From assembly GCF_900109195.1 (NCBI RefSeq), contig NZ_FNZG01000001.1:1-64000 (forward strand): a stretch of 64,000 bases of DNA, in the 5' to 3' direction. Below are positions 16,444-24,849 of this stretch, one piece after another. A program made the position numbers and the translations under genes. Source of the stretch: Pseudooceanicola nitratireducens. GTDB lineage: Bacteria; Pseudomonadota; Alphaproteobacteria; Rhodobacterales; Rhodobacteraceae. The first letter of the stretch is position 1, and every line of letters begins with the position of its first letter. Under the pieces are notes generated by a model that was given only the letters and a program-made list of their open reading frames with translations, searched no databases and was not told the DNA's origin.

Positions 16444-18786
16444 TTATTCGCCGTAGGGCACCCAGACGGTCTTGACCTCGGTTGCCTGGTCGAGGAAGGC
16501 GCGGCCCTCGCCCTCTGCGCCCATCCAGTCGCGGGCGCGGGCATTGTTGACCCATGTGCGCTTGAGGTTGCCGGCGCTTTGGCCTTCGATGATCTCTGAC
16601 AGGTCGGTGGAAGAGAAACTCCAGACCGCATCGAGGTCGAGATGCGCGGCGAGGGTGGGGGCGAGTTCGGCATGCGCTCCGGTGACGATGTTCACCACCC
16701 CGCCGGGCACGTCCGAGGTGTCGAGCACCTGATAGAAGTCGGTCGCGGCGAGGGGGTAGGCCTCGGACGGGACCAGCACCACGCGGTTGCCCATGGCGAT
16801 CGCCGGGGCCATGACCGACACCAGCCCCAGCAGCGGCACGTCATCGGGGCAGAGCGCGCCGATCACGCCGACGGGTTCGCGCACGGCCAGGGCCATTCCG
16901 CGGATCGGCACCGACCGTAGGTCGCCCGCGTATTTGTCGGCCCAGGCCCCATAGGTGAACAGCCGTGACACGGCCTCGGCCACCTCGGCCTTGCCGGTCT
17001 TCGCGCCGGTCATCGTGTCGATGCGGGCGGCGAATTCAGACGCGCGCGCCTCCAGGTTCTCGGCGATGTAGTAGAGGATCTGCGCCCGCAGATGCGCGGT
17101 GGTGCCAGACCAGGATTTCGCGCCCTGCGCGGCCTCCACCGCGTTGCGGATGTCCTTGCGGTTGCCGATGCCCACATGGCCGATCAGCTGGCCGCGCGGA
17201 CCATAGACCGCCTTGGAATAGCCGCCGTCGGGGCGCGCCTGCTTGCCCCCGACATAAAGCTTTGCCGTGCGGTCCAGCGCATCGCCGACCTCGTCCGGCT
17301 TGCCGGTCTTCGGTTCGATCCGCGCCAGCGGCTTGGTCTTGCCCGCGGGTTTCAGATAGGCCGACAGCCCCTCCCATCCGCCTTCGCGGCCAAAGCCCGA
17401 TTCCCGCACGCCGCCGAACCCGGCCGCCGCGTCGAACATATTGGTGCCGTTGATCCAGACCACGCCCGCGACCAGTTTCGGCGCCATCCCGAGCGCAAGG
17501 TTCACATTCTCGGTCCAGACCGAGGCCGCGAGCCCATAGCGCGTATTGTTGGCCAGCTGCACGGCCTCTTCCGGGGTGCGGAAGGTGCAGGACACCAGAA
17601 CGGGGCCAAAGATCTCCTCCTGCATCAGCCGGTCGGCGGGGGCGAGGCCGGTGATCAGCGTTGGCGGATAGTAACAGCCCTCGGGGATCGCGCAGGCCGC
17701 GCGATAGACTTCACCGCCTGAGCCGTCCACCAGCCCGCGGATCGCCTCCAGCTGCACGGGGTCGACCACGGCACCGACGTCGATGCTCTTGTCCAGCGGA
17801 TTGCCGACGCGCAGCTTGTCCATGCGGGCCTTCAGCTTGGCATGGAACCGCTCCGCCACGCCCTCCTGCACCAGCAGGCGCGACCCGGCACAGCAGACCT
17901 GGCCCTGGTTGAACCAGATCGCATCGACCAGCCCTTCGACCGCCGAATCCAGATCGGCATCGTCAAAGACCACATAGGGTCCCTTGCCGCCCAGCTCCAG
18001 CGTCAGGGATTTGCCCTGACCCGCCGTGGCGACACGGATCTTCCGCCCCACCTCGGTCGAGCCGGTGAAGGCCACTTTGTCCACGTCCTCATGGGTCACG
18101 ATCATCTCGCCCACGCGGCCATCGCCGGTGACGATGTTGATGACCCCCTTGGGCACACCCGCCTGGCGGCAGATGTCGGCAAAACACAACGCGGTCAGAG
18201 AGGTATATTCCGCCGGTTTCAGCACCACGGTATTGCCCGCCGCAATCGCCGGCGCGACCTTCCAGGCCAGCATCAGCAGGGGGAAGTTCCAGGGGATCAC
18301 CTGACCACAGACACCGACCGGCTCCATTCCCGGGGCCTCGCGCTCCATCAGCTGGGCCAGGCCGGCGTGGTAATAGAAATGCCGCGCCACCAGCGGCACG
18401 TCGATGTCGCGCGCCTCGCGGATCGGCTTGCCGTTGTCCATCGTTTCCAGCACGGCCAGCAGGCGTGCATGTTTCTGCACCAGCCGGGCCAGCGCATACA
18501 GAACCCGCGCGCGCCCCTTGCCGCCCAGCTTCGCCCATTTCGGCTGTGCCTTGCGGGCCGCGGCCACCGCTGCCTCCACATCCGCCGCCGTGCCTTGGGT
18601 CACATGGGCCAGCACCTCGCCCGTCGCGGGATTGCGGCTTTCAAAGGTCTCACCGACCTCGGTCCAGGCCCCGTCGATGAAATGGCCAAAGCGGTCGCCC
18701 TGGTCCACAAGCCAGGCCAGCGCATCGCCCGCTGCCTCGGGGGCCGGACCATAATCCATCGACTCGAAGATCTCTTTCACGCTCAT
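16444..18786 (-). CDS. ALDH16-type aldehyde dehydrogenase with a second, non-catalytic ALDH domain
   Basis: A 780-residue protein. Residues about 30-490 are a complete aldehyde dehydrogenase: VIPWNFPLLMLAWK, the general-base Glu in LTLELGGKG and the catalytic Cys in FNQGQVCCAGSR. Residues about 510-780 repeat an ALDH-like coenzyme domain (AKLYVGGKQARPDGG onward) without the cysteine motif. This is the architecture of ALDH16, known from some bacteria and animals. It lies downstream of deoC on the same strand, 105 bases away with a repeat between, and could oxidise the acetaldehyde that DeoC releases; that is inferred from order. Confidence 0.88.
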   Translation of the reverse strand: MSVKEIFESMDYGPAPEAAGDALAWLVDQGDRFGHFIDGAWTEVGETFESRNPATGEVLAHVTQGTAADVEAAVAAARKAQPKWAKLGGKGRARVLYALARLVQKHARLLAVLETMDNGKPIREARDIDVPLVARHFYYHAGLAQLMEREAPGMEPVGVCGQVIPWNFPLLMLAWKVAPAIAAGNTVVLKPAEYTSLTALCFADICRQAGVPKGVINIVTGDGRVGEMIVTHEDVDKVAFTGSTEVGRKIRVATAGQGKSLTLELGGKGPYVVFDDADLDSAVEGLVDAIWFNQGQVCCAGSRLLVQEGVAERFHAKLKARMDKLRVGNPLDKSIDVGAVVDPVQLEAIRGLVDGSGGEVYRAACAIPEGCYYPPTLITGLAPADRLMQEEIFGPVLVSCTFRTPEEAVQLANNTRYGLAASVWTENVNLALGMAPKLVAGVVWINGTNMFDAAAGFGGVRESGFGREGGWEGLSAYLKPAGKTKPLARIEPKTGKPDEVGDALDRTAKLYVGGKQARPDGGYSKAVYGPRGQLIGHVGIGNRKDIRNAVEAAQGAKSWSGTTAHLRAQILYYIAENLEARASEFAARIDTMTGAKTGKAEVAEAVSRLFTYGAWADKYAGDLRSVPIRGMALAVREPVGVIGALCPDDVPLLGLVSVMAPAIAMGNRVVLVPSEAYPLAATDFYQVLDTSDVPGGVVNIVTGAHAELAPTLAAHLDLDAVWSFSSTDLSEIIEGQSAGNLKRTWVNNARARDWMGAEGEGRAFLDQATEVKTVWVPYGE

Positions 18787-18860
18787 CGGGGGGCCTCACT
18801 CTCGGTCAGCACATGATAGTCACAAGACAGGTCAGGCCATCCTAGTGCGCCCGTAATCCC

Positions 18861-18882
18861 CATCATCTTGCCGGAAATACTC
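18861..18882 (-). repeat. Intergenic repeat, variant A, copy 1 (reverse)
   Basis: The reverse complement reads GAGTATTTCCGGCAAGATGA plus TG, one or two changes from the other four copies in the window. It lies between deoC and the ALDH16 gene, inside their probable shared transcript. Confidence 0.85.
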
Positions 18883-18891
18883 AAAAAATCC

Positions 18892-19905
18892 TCAGCTTGT
18901 CGCATGACGCCACCCTGCGGAATAGGCTCCGGTCACGTGATGTTCCAGCTGCCGCTCGATATCACCCAGAAGCGACGAGGCCCCAAAGCGGAACAGATCA
19001 GGCTGCAGCCAGCGATCGCCCAGCTCTTCTTTCATCAAGGACAGATAGACCAGCGCATCCTTGGCCTTGGAAATCCCGCCCGCGGGCTTGTAGCCGACGC
19101 GATAGCCGGTGCGCTCGTGATAGTCGCGGATCGCGCGGATCATCACCAGGCTGACGGGCAGGGTGGCGTTCACGCTCTCCTTGCCGGTCGAGGTCTTGAT
19201 GAAATCCGCCCCCGCCATCATGCACACCAGCGAGGCGCGGGCGACATTGCGCAGCGATCCCAGCTCACCCGTCGCCAGGATCGCCTTTACATGCGCCTCG
19301 CCACAGGCGGCGCGGAAGGCGCGCATCTCGTCATACAGCGCCTGCCAGTTGCCGGTCAGCACGTGGCGGCGGGAAATCACGATGTCGATCTCCTCGGCCC
19401 CGGCGGCGACGCTTTCGCCGATCTCGGCCAGGCGCAGGTGGAACGGCGACAGACCAGCGGGGAAGCCGGTCGACACTGCCGCGACCGGCACGTCAGAGCC
19501 GGACAAGGCCCCGACCGCCGCCGGCACCATGTCGTGGTAGACGCAGACCGCGCCGGTGGTGATCTGCTCCATGCCAAGCGCGTCCAAGATGTCCGCGCGC
19601 ACCGGGTTCAGGGCCTTGGCACACAGCCGCCGCACCCTCCCCTCGGTGTCGTCGCCCGCCAGGGTGGTCAGGTCGATGCAGGTGATCGCCCGCAGCAGCC
19701 AGGCCGCCTGGTAATCCTTCTTCACCGACCGCCGACCGGGCAGCGTGGCGCAGCGGCGCTCGATCGCGGACCGGTTGGCCTCGGCCCCCAGCACCCAGTC
19801 CAGGTCCAGCGCCTGCCCGGGATTTCGCGCATCCGTCGTCTGGGGCAGCTGGGCAGCCTGCGTGTCATGCGCGCCCTGCTCGGTTGTCTCTACCTTGGTC
19901 TGCAT
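18892..19905 (-). CDS. deoC: Deoxyribose-phosphate aldolase
   Basis: A 337-residue class I aldolase splitting 2-deoxyribose 5-phosphate into glyceraldehyde 3-phosphate and acetaldehyde. The Schiff-base lysine is in ADFIKTSTGKESVNATL and the second active-site lysine in GYKPAGGISKAKDAL. The length exceeds the short bacterial type (about 220-260) and matches the longer type with an N-terminal extension. The ATG at 19905 is preferred; the reading frame stays open far upstream, antisense to troA, but that part has no family resemblance. It is divergent from troA. Confidence 0.93.
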   Translation of the reverse strand: MQTKVETTEQGAHDTQAAQLPQTTDARNPGQALDLDWVLGAEANRSAIERRCATLPGRRSVKKDYQAAWLLRAITCIDLTTLAGDDTEGRVRRLCAKALNPVRADILDALGMEQITTGAVCVYHDMVPAAVGALSGSDVPVAAVSTGFPAGLSPFHLRLAEIGESVAAGAEEIDIVISRRHVLTGNWQALYDEMRAFRAACGEAHVKAILATGELGSLRNVARASLVCMMAGADFIKTSTGKESVNATLPVSLVMIRAIRDYHERTGYRVGYKPAGGISKAKDALVYLSLMKEELGDRWLQPDLFRFGASSLLGDIERQLEHHVTGAYSAGWRHATS

Positions 19906-20043
19906 CCGCTCCTCCGGGGCTTCATGGCGGTTCGGGCGCAGGGTGTCATGCGCCCAACCCCTTGGCAAGCGCGCCGCGAGGGCAGCCAATGCAGCAAAAA
20001 TCCGCACATCTTCACCGCCAGTTGCGAATGGATGGGGGTCTAG

Positions 20044-20091
20044 TTGAGAATCGTTCGCATTCCGCTTGACAAAGTTGCGAACCGTTCTCAA
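20044..20091 (+). promoter_or_regulatory. Two inverted-repeat operators of Fur-superfamily type before troA
   Basis: TTGAGAA-TCG-TTCGCAT at 20044-20060 and TTGCGAA-CCG-TTCTCAA at 20075-20091 are both 7-3-7 inverted repeats and are nearly reverse complements of each other. A candidate minus-35 (CTTGAC at 20065-20070) lies between them. The position, 40 bases before the start of a metal-uptake operon, suggests repression by a metal-sensing Fur-family protein (Mur, Zur or Fur). Which metal cannot be decided from the sequence. Confidence 0.7.
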
Positions 20092-20130
20092 TTTCCCGAA
20101 GAAACCGCGACCCAGAAGGACCCGACCGCG

Positions 20131-21114
20131 ATGACACCGACCCGACGCAGGCTGCTGACCACCGGCCTTGCCGCTGGCGCGACGCTGGGCCTTGGCCCTG
20201 TGCTGAAGGCACCCGCCCTCCGGGCGCAGAACCGGCTGAACGTCGTCGCCACCACCGGCATGATCGCCGATGCCGCGCGGTTCATCCTGGGCGACGCGGG
20301 CGAGGTGCGCGCGCTCATGGGGCCCGGGGTCGATCCCCATGCCTTCCGCCAGACCCGCAGCGATATCGTGGCCATGACGCGGGCCGACCTGACGCTCTGG
20401 CACGGGCTCTACCTCGAGGCGCAGATGGAGGAATTCCTGCTGAACCTCGCCCGGCGCCGCAGTGTCGTGCCCGTCGCAGACCGGATCGACCCGGCGCTTC
20501 TGCTGAGCCATCCGGATTATGACGGCCGCTTCGACCCCCACGTCTGGATGGCCCCCGAAATCTGGAGCCACGTGGTCGCCTCGATCGCGGACGCCCTGCA
20601 AGAGGCGCAGCCCGACCTCGCCCCCACGTTCGAGGCCCGCGCGACCGAGTATCGCGACACTGTTGCCGCCCTGCATGCCTATGCCAGTGACGTCCTCTCG
20701 ACCGTGCCCGAGGACAGCCGCGTGCTGGTCACCGCCCATGATGCCTTCAGCTATTTCGGCCGTGCCTACGGCTTCGAGGTCCTGGGCATCCAGGGGATCT
20801 CGACCGAGAGCGAGGCAGGCCTGAACCGCATTCGCGACCTTGTCGACACGCTGGTCACCCGCAGGATCGGGGCCGTCTTTGTGGAAACCTCGGTGTCGGA
20901 CCGCAACATGCGCGCGCTGATCGAAGGGGCCGCCGCCCGGGGACACAAGGTCACCATCGGCGGAGAGCTGTATTCCGACGCCATGGGCGAGCCGGGCACC
21001 TATGAGGGCACCTATCCCGGCATGATCGACCACAACGTCACCACCATCGCCCGCGCGCTGGGCGGCACCGCGCCCGAGAAGGGCCGCATCGGTCAGCTGG
21101 GGGCCGCAGGATGA
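20131..21114 (+). CDS. troA: Metal ABC transporter substrate-binding protein, TroA type
   Basis: A 327-residue cluster A-I binding protein. It starts with a twin-arginine-like signal (TRRRLLTTGLAAGATLG). The metal ligands in TroA/ZnuA order are visible: H70 (GVDPHAF), H137 (DPHVWM), H203 (TAHDAFSYFGRAYG) and D283 (GGELYSDAMG). Three His and one Asp, rather than His-His-Glu-Asp, place it with TroA/ZnuA; zinc or manganese are both possible. The ATG at 20131 follows AGAAGGA and keeps the operators outside the coding region. It overlaps the ATPase gene by four bases. Confidence 0.9.
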   Translation: MTPTRRRLLTTGLAAGATLGLGPVLKAPALRAQNRLNVVATTGMIADAARFILGDAGEVRALMGPGVDPHAFRQTRSDIVAMTRADLTLWHGLYLEAQMEEFLLNLARRRSVVPVADRIDPALLLSHPDYDGRFDPHVWMAPEIWSHVVASIADALQEAQPDLAPTFEARATEYRDTVAALHAYASDVLSTVPEDSRVLVTAHDAFSYFGRAYGFEVLGIQGISTESEAGLNRIRDLVDTLVTRRIGAVFVETSVSDRNMRALIEGAAARGHKVTIGGELYSDAMGEPGTYEGTYPGMIDHNVTTIARALGGTAPEKGRIGQLGAAG

Positions 21115-21959
21115 CCCAGGCCGCCGCCATGATGTCCCCCCTGCCGTCCGAGCAGGCCAGCGCGGCCGTGCCCCTGCCGCTGAAAGTGCGCGGCATGACC
21201 GTGTCCTATGGTGCGACCCCTGCGGTCTTTTCAGCCGACATGGACATCGCGCCGGGGGCCATGACCGCGATCATCGGCCCGAACGGCGCAGGCAAATCGA
21301 CGCTGCTGAAGGCGACGCTGGGGATCATCCCGCGCCTCTCGGGCCAGGTTGAGGTCTTCGGCCAGCCGCTGGACCGGGTCCGGGCGCGGATCGCTTATGT
21401 GCCGCAGCGCGCCAGCGTCGACTGGGATTTCCCGACCCGCGCGCTCGACGTGGTCGAAATGGGGCTTTATCGCCAGCTGGGGCTTCTGGGCCGGCTGACC
21501 CGCCAGCACCGCAGCCTTGCGCGGGACTGTCTGGACCGGGTGGGCATGGCGGATTTCGCCGGCCGCCAGATCGGCCAGCTTTCGGGCGGTCAGCAGCAGC
21601 GTGTCTTCCTGGCCCGGGCGCTGGCCCAGGGCGCGGATCTTTACATGCTGGATGAACCCTTTGCGGGCGTCGATGCAGCCACGGAAAAGGCCATCATCGA
21701 CGTGCTGAAATCCCTGAAGGACGAGGGGCGCACCATTCTGGCCGTGCATCACGACCTGTCGACCGTGCCGGATTACTTCGACAATGTCTTCATCATCAAC
21801 CGCAGCCCGGTGGCCGCGGGCCCTGTCGCCACGGCCTTTACCGAAACCGCCCTGCAAAGCGCCTATGGCGGGCGGCTGGCCACGGGGCTGCTGGATCAGC
21901 TGTTCCCCTCGGCCGGGCCCGCGCCCATGCCACAGCCCTTCCCCACGCTGGACGCGTGA
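21111..21959 (+). CDS. troB: Metal ABC transporter ATP-binding protein, TroB type
   Basis: A 282-residue ATPase with Walker A GPNGAGKST, signature LSGGQQQRVFLARAL, Walker B LYMLDEPFAGVD and switch His in LAVHHDLSTV. The segment VPQRASVDWDFPTRALDVV is characteristic of zinc/manganese importers. It energises import through the two permeases encoded next. The start overlaps the troA stop (ATGA). An N-terminal extension of about 25 residues precedes the ATPase core, and the C-terminus is proline-rich. Confidence 0.92.
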   Translation: MTQAAAMMSPLPSEQASAAVPLPLKVRGMTVSYGATPAVFSADMDIAPGAMTAIIGPNGAGKSTLLKATLGIIPRLSGQVEVFGQPLDRVRARIAYVPQRASVDWDFPTRALDVVEMGLYRQLGLLGRLTRQHRSLARDCLDRVGMADFAGRQIGQLSGGQQQRVFLARALAQGADLYMLDEPFAGVDAATEKAIIDVLKSLKDEGRTILAVHHDLSTVPDYFDNVFIINRSPVAAGPVATAFTETALQSAYGGRLATGLLDQLFPSAGPAPMPQPFPTLDA

Positions 21960-21992
21960 GGGGCGTAAAGGGCAAGGCATGAGGGCAAGCGG

Positions 21993-23210
21993 ATGATGGA
22001 TCTGGGCTATAACACCCTTCTGGTCGCCACCGGCGCGGGCCTTCTGGGCATCGCGGCGGGGGTGACGGGGGCTTTTCTGTACCTGCGCAAACGCTCGCTT
22101 GTCAGCGACGCGATCAGCCATGCGACGCTGCCCGGCGTGGCGCTGGCCTTTATCTTCATGGTCGCCCTTGGTGGCGAGGGGCGCAACCTGGTGGGGCTTC
22201 TGGGCGGTGCGGCGCTGTCGTCGCTGGCGGGCCTTGCAGTGGTGCAATGGCTGACCCGCCGCACCCGCCTGGGCGAGGATGCGGCGATCGGCGCGGTGCT
22301 GTCGGTCTTCTTCGGCTTTGGCATAGTGCTTCTGACGGTGATCCAGACCCTGGGCGCGGGCCGTCAGGCGGGGTTGGAGACCTTCCTGCTGGGCTCGACC
22401 GCCGGGATGCTGCGCGCCGATGCCATCGTGATCGCGGTCGGGGGCGCGCTGACGCTGCTGGCCTGCCTGCTGCTGCGCCGGCCCATGACCATGGTGTCCT
22501 TCGATGCGGAATATGCCGCGACCCAGGGGCTGGTCCCCGCACGGGTGGACATGGGCATGATGGCGCTGGCGCTGGCCGTCACCACCATCGGGCTGAAGAT
22601 CGTCGGGCTGATCCTGATCGTCGCCCTGTTGATCCTTCCTGCCGTCGCCGCGCGCTTCTGGACCGAACGGGCCGAGGTCGTGGCGCTTCTGGCGGGGGTC
22701 ATGGGCGGGCTGGCCGGGGCCTCGGGGGCGGTGCTGTCGGCGCTGGCCCCGGATCTGCCGACCGGGCCGATCATCGTTCTGGTGGCGGCGGCGCTGTTCA
22801 CCTTGTCGCTGGTGTTTGCGCCCGAACGCGGCGTGCTGGCCGGGGCCATCGCCTATATGCGGTTCCGCCGTCAGGTGCACATGCGGCAGGGGTTGCTGGC
22901 GCTGGCCCATGGGCACCGCGTGCACGAAAGCTATTCCCGCCGTCTTCTGGGCCGCGCCGGGCTGATCCGCGCTGATGGCGTGGTGACCGATCAGGGCCGC
23001 AGGCTGGCGGCCTGGGCGGCCCGCGACGAACGGCGCTGGTCCTACCTGCGCAGCCGCCCCGAGGGCGCGGCGCTGGCCGCGCGCTATGACGGGCTGACCC
23101 CGATCGAGGATCTGGTGACCCCGGATCAGCTGCGCGCGCTGGATGACGCGATTGCTTCGGACGGGGCGGGGCCCCAGGCCAGGGGCCGGGTGCCCGAGGG
23201 GAGAAGCTGA
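21993..23210 (+). CDS. troC: Metal ABC transporter permease, TroC type, with DtxR-like C-terminal domain
   Basis: A 405-residue protein. Residues 1-285 form the ABC-3 family permease with about eight membrane helices and the family segment SDAISHATLPGVALAF. Residues about 290-395 are soluble and resemble the winged-helix and dimerisation parts of DtxR/MntR regulators: RRLLGRAGLIRADGVVTDQG, then a helix rich in Arg and LTPIEDLVTPDQLRALD. Ordinary family members stop near 290. The gene is 33 bases after troB and shares one base with troD. The extra domain might sense metal at the membrane; that is inference. Confidence 0.87.
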   Translation: MMDLGYNTLLVATGAGLLGIAAGVTGAFLYLRKRSLVSDAISHATLPGVALAFIFMVALGGEGRNLVGLLGGAALSSLAGLAVVQWLTRRTRLGEDAAIGAVLSVFFGFGIVLLTVIQTLGAGRQAGLETFLLGSTAGMLRADAIVIAVGGALTLLACLLLRRPMTMVSFDAEYAATQGLVPARVDMGMMALALAVTTIGLKIVGLILIVALLILPAVAARFWTERAEVVALLAGVMGGLAGASGAVLSALAPDLPTGPIIVLVAAALFTLSLVFAPERGVLAGAIAYMRFRRQVHMRQGLLALAHGHRVHESYSRRLLGRAGLIRADGVVTDQGRRLAAWAARDERRWSYLRSRPEGAALAARYDGLTPIEDLVTPDQLRALDDAIASDGAGPQARGRVPEGRS

Positions 23211-24124
23211 TGGGATCGGAATTCGTTGCCCTGTCGCTGCCGCCGATCCTGATCGGGTGCCTGGCCGCCGTGGCCTGCGCCCTGCCGGGGAACTTCCTGC
23301 TGCTGCGGCGTCAGGCGCTGATCGGCGATGCGATTTCCCACGTGGTCCTTCCGGGCATCGTCGTGGCCTTCCTGCTGACCGGCATGGTCAGCACCTGGCC
23401 GATGATGCTGGGGGCCGCCGGGGCCGCGCTTGTTGCCGTGGCGCTGATCCAGATCGTGCAGCGCGTCGGACGGATCGAGCCGGGCGCCGCCATGGGCGTC
23501 GTCTTTACCACGATGTTTGCCGGAGGGGTGCTTCTGCTGGAGCAATCCGACACCTCGAACGTGCACCTGGACGTGCAGCACGCGCTTTATGGCAATCTGG
23601 AAAGCCTGATCTGGCTGGATGCCACCGGCTGGCACAGCCTTCTGGATCCCGAGGCGCTGGCCTGGCTGCCGCCGGAGCTGACCCGCATGGCCGTGGTCGC
23701 CGCTTTGGTGGCGCTGTTCATCGCCGCGCTTTGGCGGCCCTTGGCGATTTCGACCTTCGACGAAGGGTTCGCCCGCACCATTGGCATCCCGGTAACCCTG
23801 CTGGGGCTGGCGCTTGTGGTGGTTTCGGCCATGGCGGCGGTGGCGGCCTTCGATGCGGTAGGGTCGATCATCGTGATCGCCATGTTCATCTGTCCGCCCG
23901 CCGCCGCGCGGCTGATGACCGACCGGCTGGCGACGCAGGTCTGGATCAGCGCCGGGCTGGCGCTGGTCTCGGCCGTGCTGGGCTATGTTCTGGCGGGCTA
24001 CGGGCCGCTGTGGCTGGGGGCGGATGACGCTGTCAGCGCCGCGGGCATGATCGCCACGGTCTCGGGGCTGATCCTGGGCGGTGCGGCGCTGTTCGGGCCG
24101 AAGCGGCGCGGTCAGTCGGGCTGA
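23210..24124 (+). CDS. troD: Metal ABC transporter permease, TroD type
   Basis: A 304-residue ABC-3 family membrane protein, about eight helices, with the family segment IGDAISHVVLPGIVVAF. Having two different permeases in one operon is typical of tro/sit/mnt-type systems and implies a TroC-TroD heterodimer. The ATG shares a base with the stop of troC (TGATG). Its 3' end overlaps the convergent DgoK-like gene by 13 bases. Confidence 0.92.
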   Translation: MGSEFVALSLPPILIGCLAAVACALPGNFLLLRRQALIGDAISHVVLPGIVVAFLLTGMVSTWPMMLGAAGAALVAVALIQIVQRVGRIEPGAAMGVVFTTMFAGGVLLLEQSDTSNVHLDVQHALYGNLESLIWLDATGWHSLLDPEALAWLPPELTRMAVVAALVALFIAALWRPLAISTFDEGFARTIGIPVTLLGLALVVVSAMAAVAAFDAVGSIIVIAMFICPPAAARLMTDRLATQVWISAGLALVSAVLGYVLAGYGPLWLGADDAVSAAGMIATVSGLILGGAALFGPKRRGQSG

Positions 24125-24792
24125 GTGAAGCGGGTGGCCAGGGCCTCGAACCCCTTTTGCAGAAGCGCGGTGTGATCGGTCAGGATGACCGGCACATGGG
24201 CCGCCTGAAGCGCGCGGGCGTAATCGCCGACCAAGGGGCCATCCCCGATCAGCACGGCCTGCTGGCCCAGCCAGAGTGTGCGCGACGCGCCCACGTCGGC
24301 CCCGGCCAGCGCGGCGCGGATCTGTGCCGGGCGGGTCAGATCACCCAGCAGGGTCAGCAGCTTTTCCGGCCGGTCCAGCGCTGCGTCCAGAACCTTGCGC
24401 GTGTCCCCGGCCTGCTCGTCCGGCCCTGACGCGCCGGCCTCGCCCTGCGACAGGGCCAGGGCAAGCGCGGGGGCCGCAGAGGTGGTCAGGTGGATGACCT
24501 CGCGGGCCGAGAGCGTCGCCCAATGGGTCGCCGCCGCGCCGCAGTGGATCGCGATGCCGTCCCAATGCGGGTTGAGGTGCTGAAAGCCCAGCAGCGCCAG
24601 CCGGGCCTGCGCGCCAAGCGCCCCGAGGGGGCCAAGCGCGATGTGATCGCCCGCGGTTTCGGGCGGCAGCAATTCGGCGGGCATGGGCAGCGGTGTCAGC
24701 GCATCATCGACAAGGATCCGCAGCGGGGCCTCTGCGCTGCCCCAGGATCCGGGCGATCCGGCAATCCGTCCATTCCAGGTTGTCGTAGTCAT
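24112..24792 (-). CDS. 2-dehydro-3-deoxygalactonokinase-like protein, shortened
   Basis: A 226-residue protein. From about residue 75 it follows the DgoK family: DGIAIHCGAAATHWATLS matches the region PGTHCKWV of DgoK, and the C-terminus (LIGDGPLVGDYARAL and ILTDHTALLQKGFEALA) matches the end of the ATPase fold. DgoK is about 290 residues; the N-terminal ASKHA phosphate-binding part (an early DWGxT-type motif) is not visible. It may be a diverged kinase or a non-catalytic relic. No other galactonate genes are nearby. It converges on troD, overlapping by 13 bases. Confidence 0.5.
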   Translation of the reverse strand: MTTTTWNGRIAGSPGSWGSAEAPLRILVDDALTPLPMPAELLPPETAGDHIALGPLGALGAQARLALLGFQHLNPHWDGIAIHCGAAATHWATLSAREVIHLTTSAAPALALALSQGEAGASGPDEQAGDTRKVLDAALDRPEKLLTLLGDLTRPAQIRAALAGADVGASRTLWLGQQAVLIGDGPLVGDYARALQAAHVPVILTDHTALLQKGFEALATRFTQPD

Positions 24793-24849
24793 GGGCGCGA
24801 CATAGGGCGCGCCGCCGCATCGGTCAATGCGGCGACGGCCTGCATCGGA

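Noticed and set aside
19906-21033. Long minus-strand open frame extending deoC upstream across troA
   Set aside because: It is antisense to a clear binding-protein gene, its sequence is typical of a GC-rich shadow frame, and DeoC similarity begins only near 19905.
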